Below, piece by piece: positions 6,336-6,464 of a DNA stretch of 6,464 nt (its first letter is position 1; each line of letters opens with the position of its first letter). The notes beneath the pieces were generated by a model that made no database searches, was not told the origin of the DNA, and was given only the letters and a program-made list of their open reading frames with translations. Position numbers and translations under genes: made by a program. The stretch comes from Planctomycetia bacterium. GTDB taxonomy: Bacteria > Planctomycetota > PLA2 > JAEUHO01. Location of the stretch: contig JAUXCH010000300.1 in assembly GCA_030618975.1 (NCBI GenBank), forward strand, positions 1-6,464, given 5' to 3'.

Positions 6336-6372
6336 CCCCCCCCAGGCGGTGCCAGGCACCGCCTGGGGGGGG
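6336..6372. repeat. 37-nt perfect palindrome, REP-like hairpin
   Basis: Two 18-nt arms flank a central A at 6354: C8-AGGCGGTGCC / GGCACCGCCT-G8. The core GGTGCCAGGCACC is itself palindromic. It lies in the 133-bp gap between the end of one minus-strand gene and the start of the next. There is no T-run on either side, so it is not a standard intrinsic terminator. The form and position suit a repetitive extragenic palindrome, but whether it is repeated cannot be seen from one copy. Confidence 0.8.
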
Positions 6373-6399
6373 ACGAGACGCGCGGGTCACGTCCCCCCC
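6366..6399. repeat. Second inverted repeat sharing the G-run of the palindrome
   Basis: GGGGGGGAC (6366-6374) pairs with GTCCCCCCC (6391-6399) across a 16-nt loop. The left arm is the right edge of the 37-nt palindrome, so the two hairpins exclude each other on a single strand. The right arm reaches into the stop codon of the edge gene. Confidence 0.6.
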
Positions 6400-6464
6400 T
6401 ACGTCGGCGATGCGCGCCCGACGATTCGCGCGATGCCTGTGCGCAGGCTGGTCTTCGGCTCCCA
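6399..6464 (-). CDS. C-terminal end of a probable NAD-dependent sugar epimerase/dehydratase (partial)
   Basis: Minus strand from the right edge gives 21 codons and TAG (6401-6399): WEPKTSLRTGIARIVGRASPT. The W-x-P-K-x-S-L-x-x-G-I/L pattern is the familiar C-terminal ending of extended short-chain dehydrogenases such as UDP-glucose epimerase and UDP-glucuronate decarboxylase relatives (GWxPKxSLxEGL). If so, the gene would make nucleotide sugars for surface polysaccharide. Only 21 residues are visible, so the family call is tentative. It is co-oriented with the PDZ/toroid gene, separated by the palindrome. Confidence 0.5.
   Translation of the reverse strand, partial: WEPKTSLRTGIARIVGRASPT

Noticed and set aside
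6336..6372. Palindrome as a Rho-independent terminator
   Set aside because: The stem is strong, but neither strand has a T-tract after it, and a loop of normal size would open the central GCC/GGC pairs.
1..6464. CRISPR array, tRNA, integrase or transposase
   Set aside because: No regularly spaced direct repeats, no cloverleaf with a TTC-type arm, and no frame with recombinase motifs was found on reading both strands.

Overview
The window is very GC-rich (about two thirds G+C by eye), gene-dense and bacterial. The largest gene encodes a secreted protein joining a PDZ domain, a squalene-cyclase-like alpha-toroid and an alpha/beta-hydrolase domain. That style of multidomain exported protein is common in Planctomycetota and other little-cultured high-GC phyla. 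The taxonomic hint is inference from architecture and composition; no marker gene is present.

Region 1 (1-1577, minus strand) is a GntR/YtrA-type ABC-transporter operon: a short YtrA-like regulator, an ATP-binding protein and the start of a membrane subunit that runs off the left edge. Both junctions are 4-base stop/start overlaps (ATGA, GTGA), so the genes are probably translationally coupled. A near-palindrome sits directly against the regulator start codon and is the likely autoregulatory operator.

Region 2 (1578-2385) is an 87-99 bp divergent spacer followed on the plus strand by a VapBC-type toxin-antitoxin pair: an AbrB-fold antitoxin and a PIN-domain ribonuclease. The spacer carries a second inverted-repeat cluster (TACCA/TGGTA boxes every 12 bp) over the antitoxin start. 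The toxin has no ordinary start codon close to its PIN domain.

Region 3 (2433-3134, minus strand) is a 233-aa protein of unknown function with an excellent ribosome binding site, converging on vapC.

Region 4 (3257-6265, minus strand) is the 1002-aa exported PDZ / toroid / beta-rich / hydrolase-like protein. The hydrolase domain seems to lack its nucleophile serine. Upstream is a 37-nt perfect palindrome with an alternative pairing partner, then the last 21 codons of a minus-strand gene whose tail resembles NAD-dependent sugar epimerases.

There is no gene-free stretch over 300 bases. I see no tRNA, rRNA, CRISPR array, transposase gene or attachment site. Nothing is plainly a new multi-gene system; the most unusual items are the large fusion protein and the regulatory DNA around the toxin-antitoxin pair.
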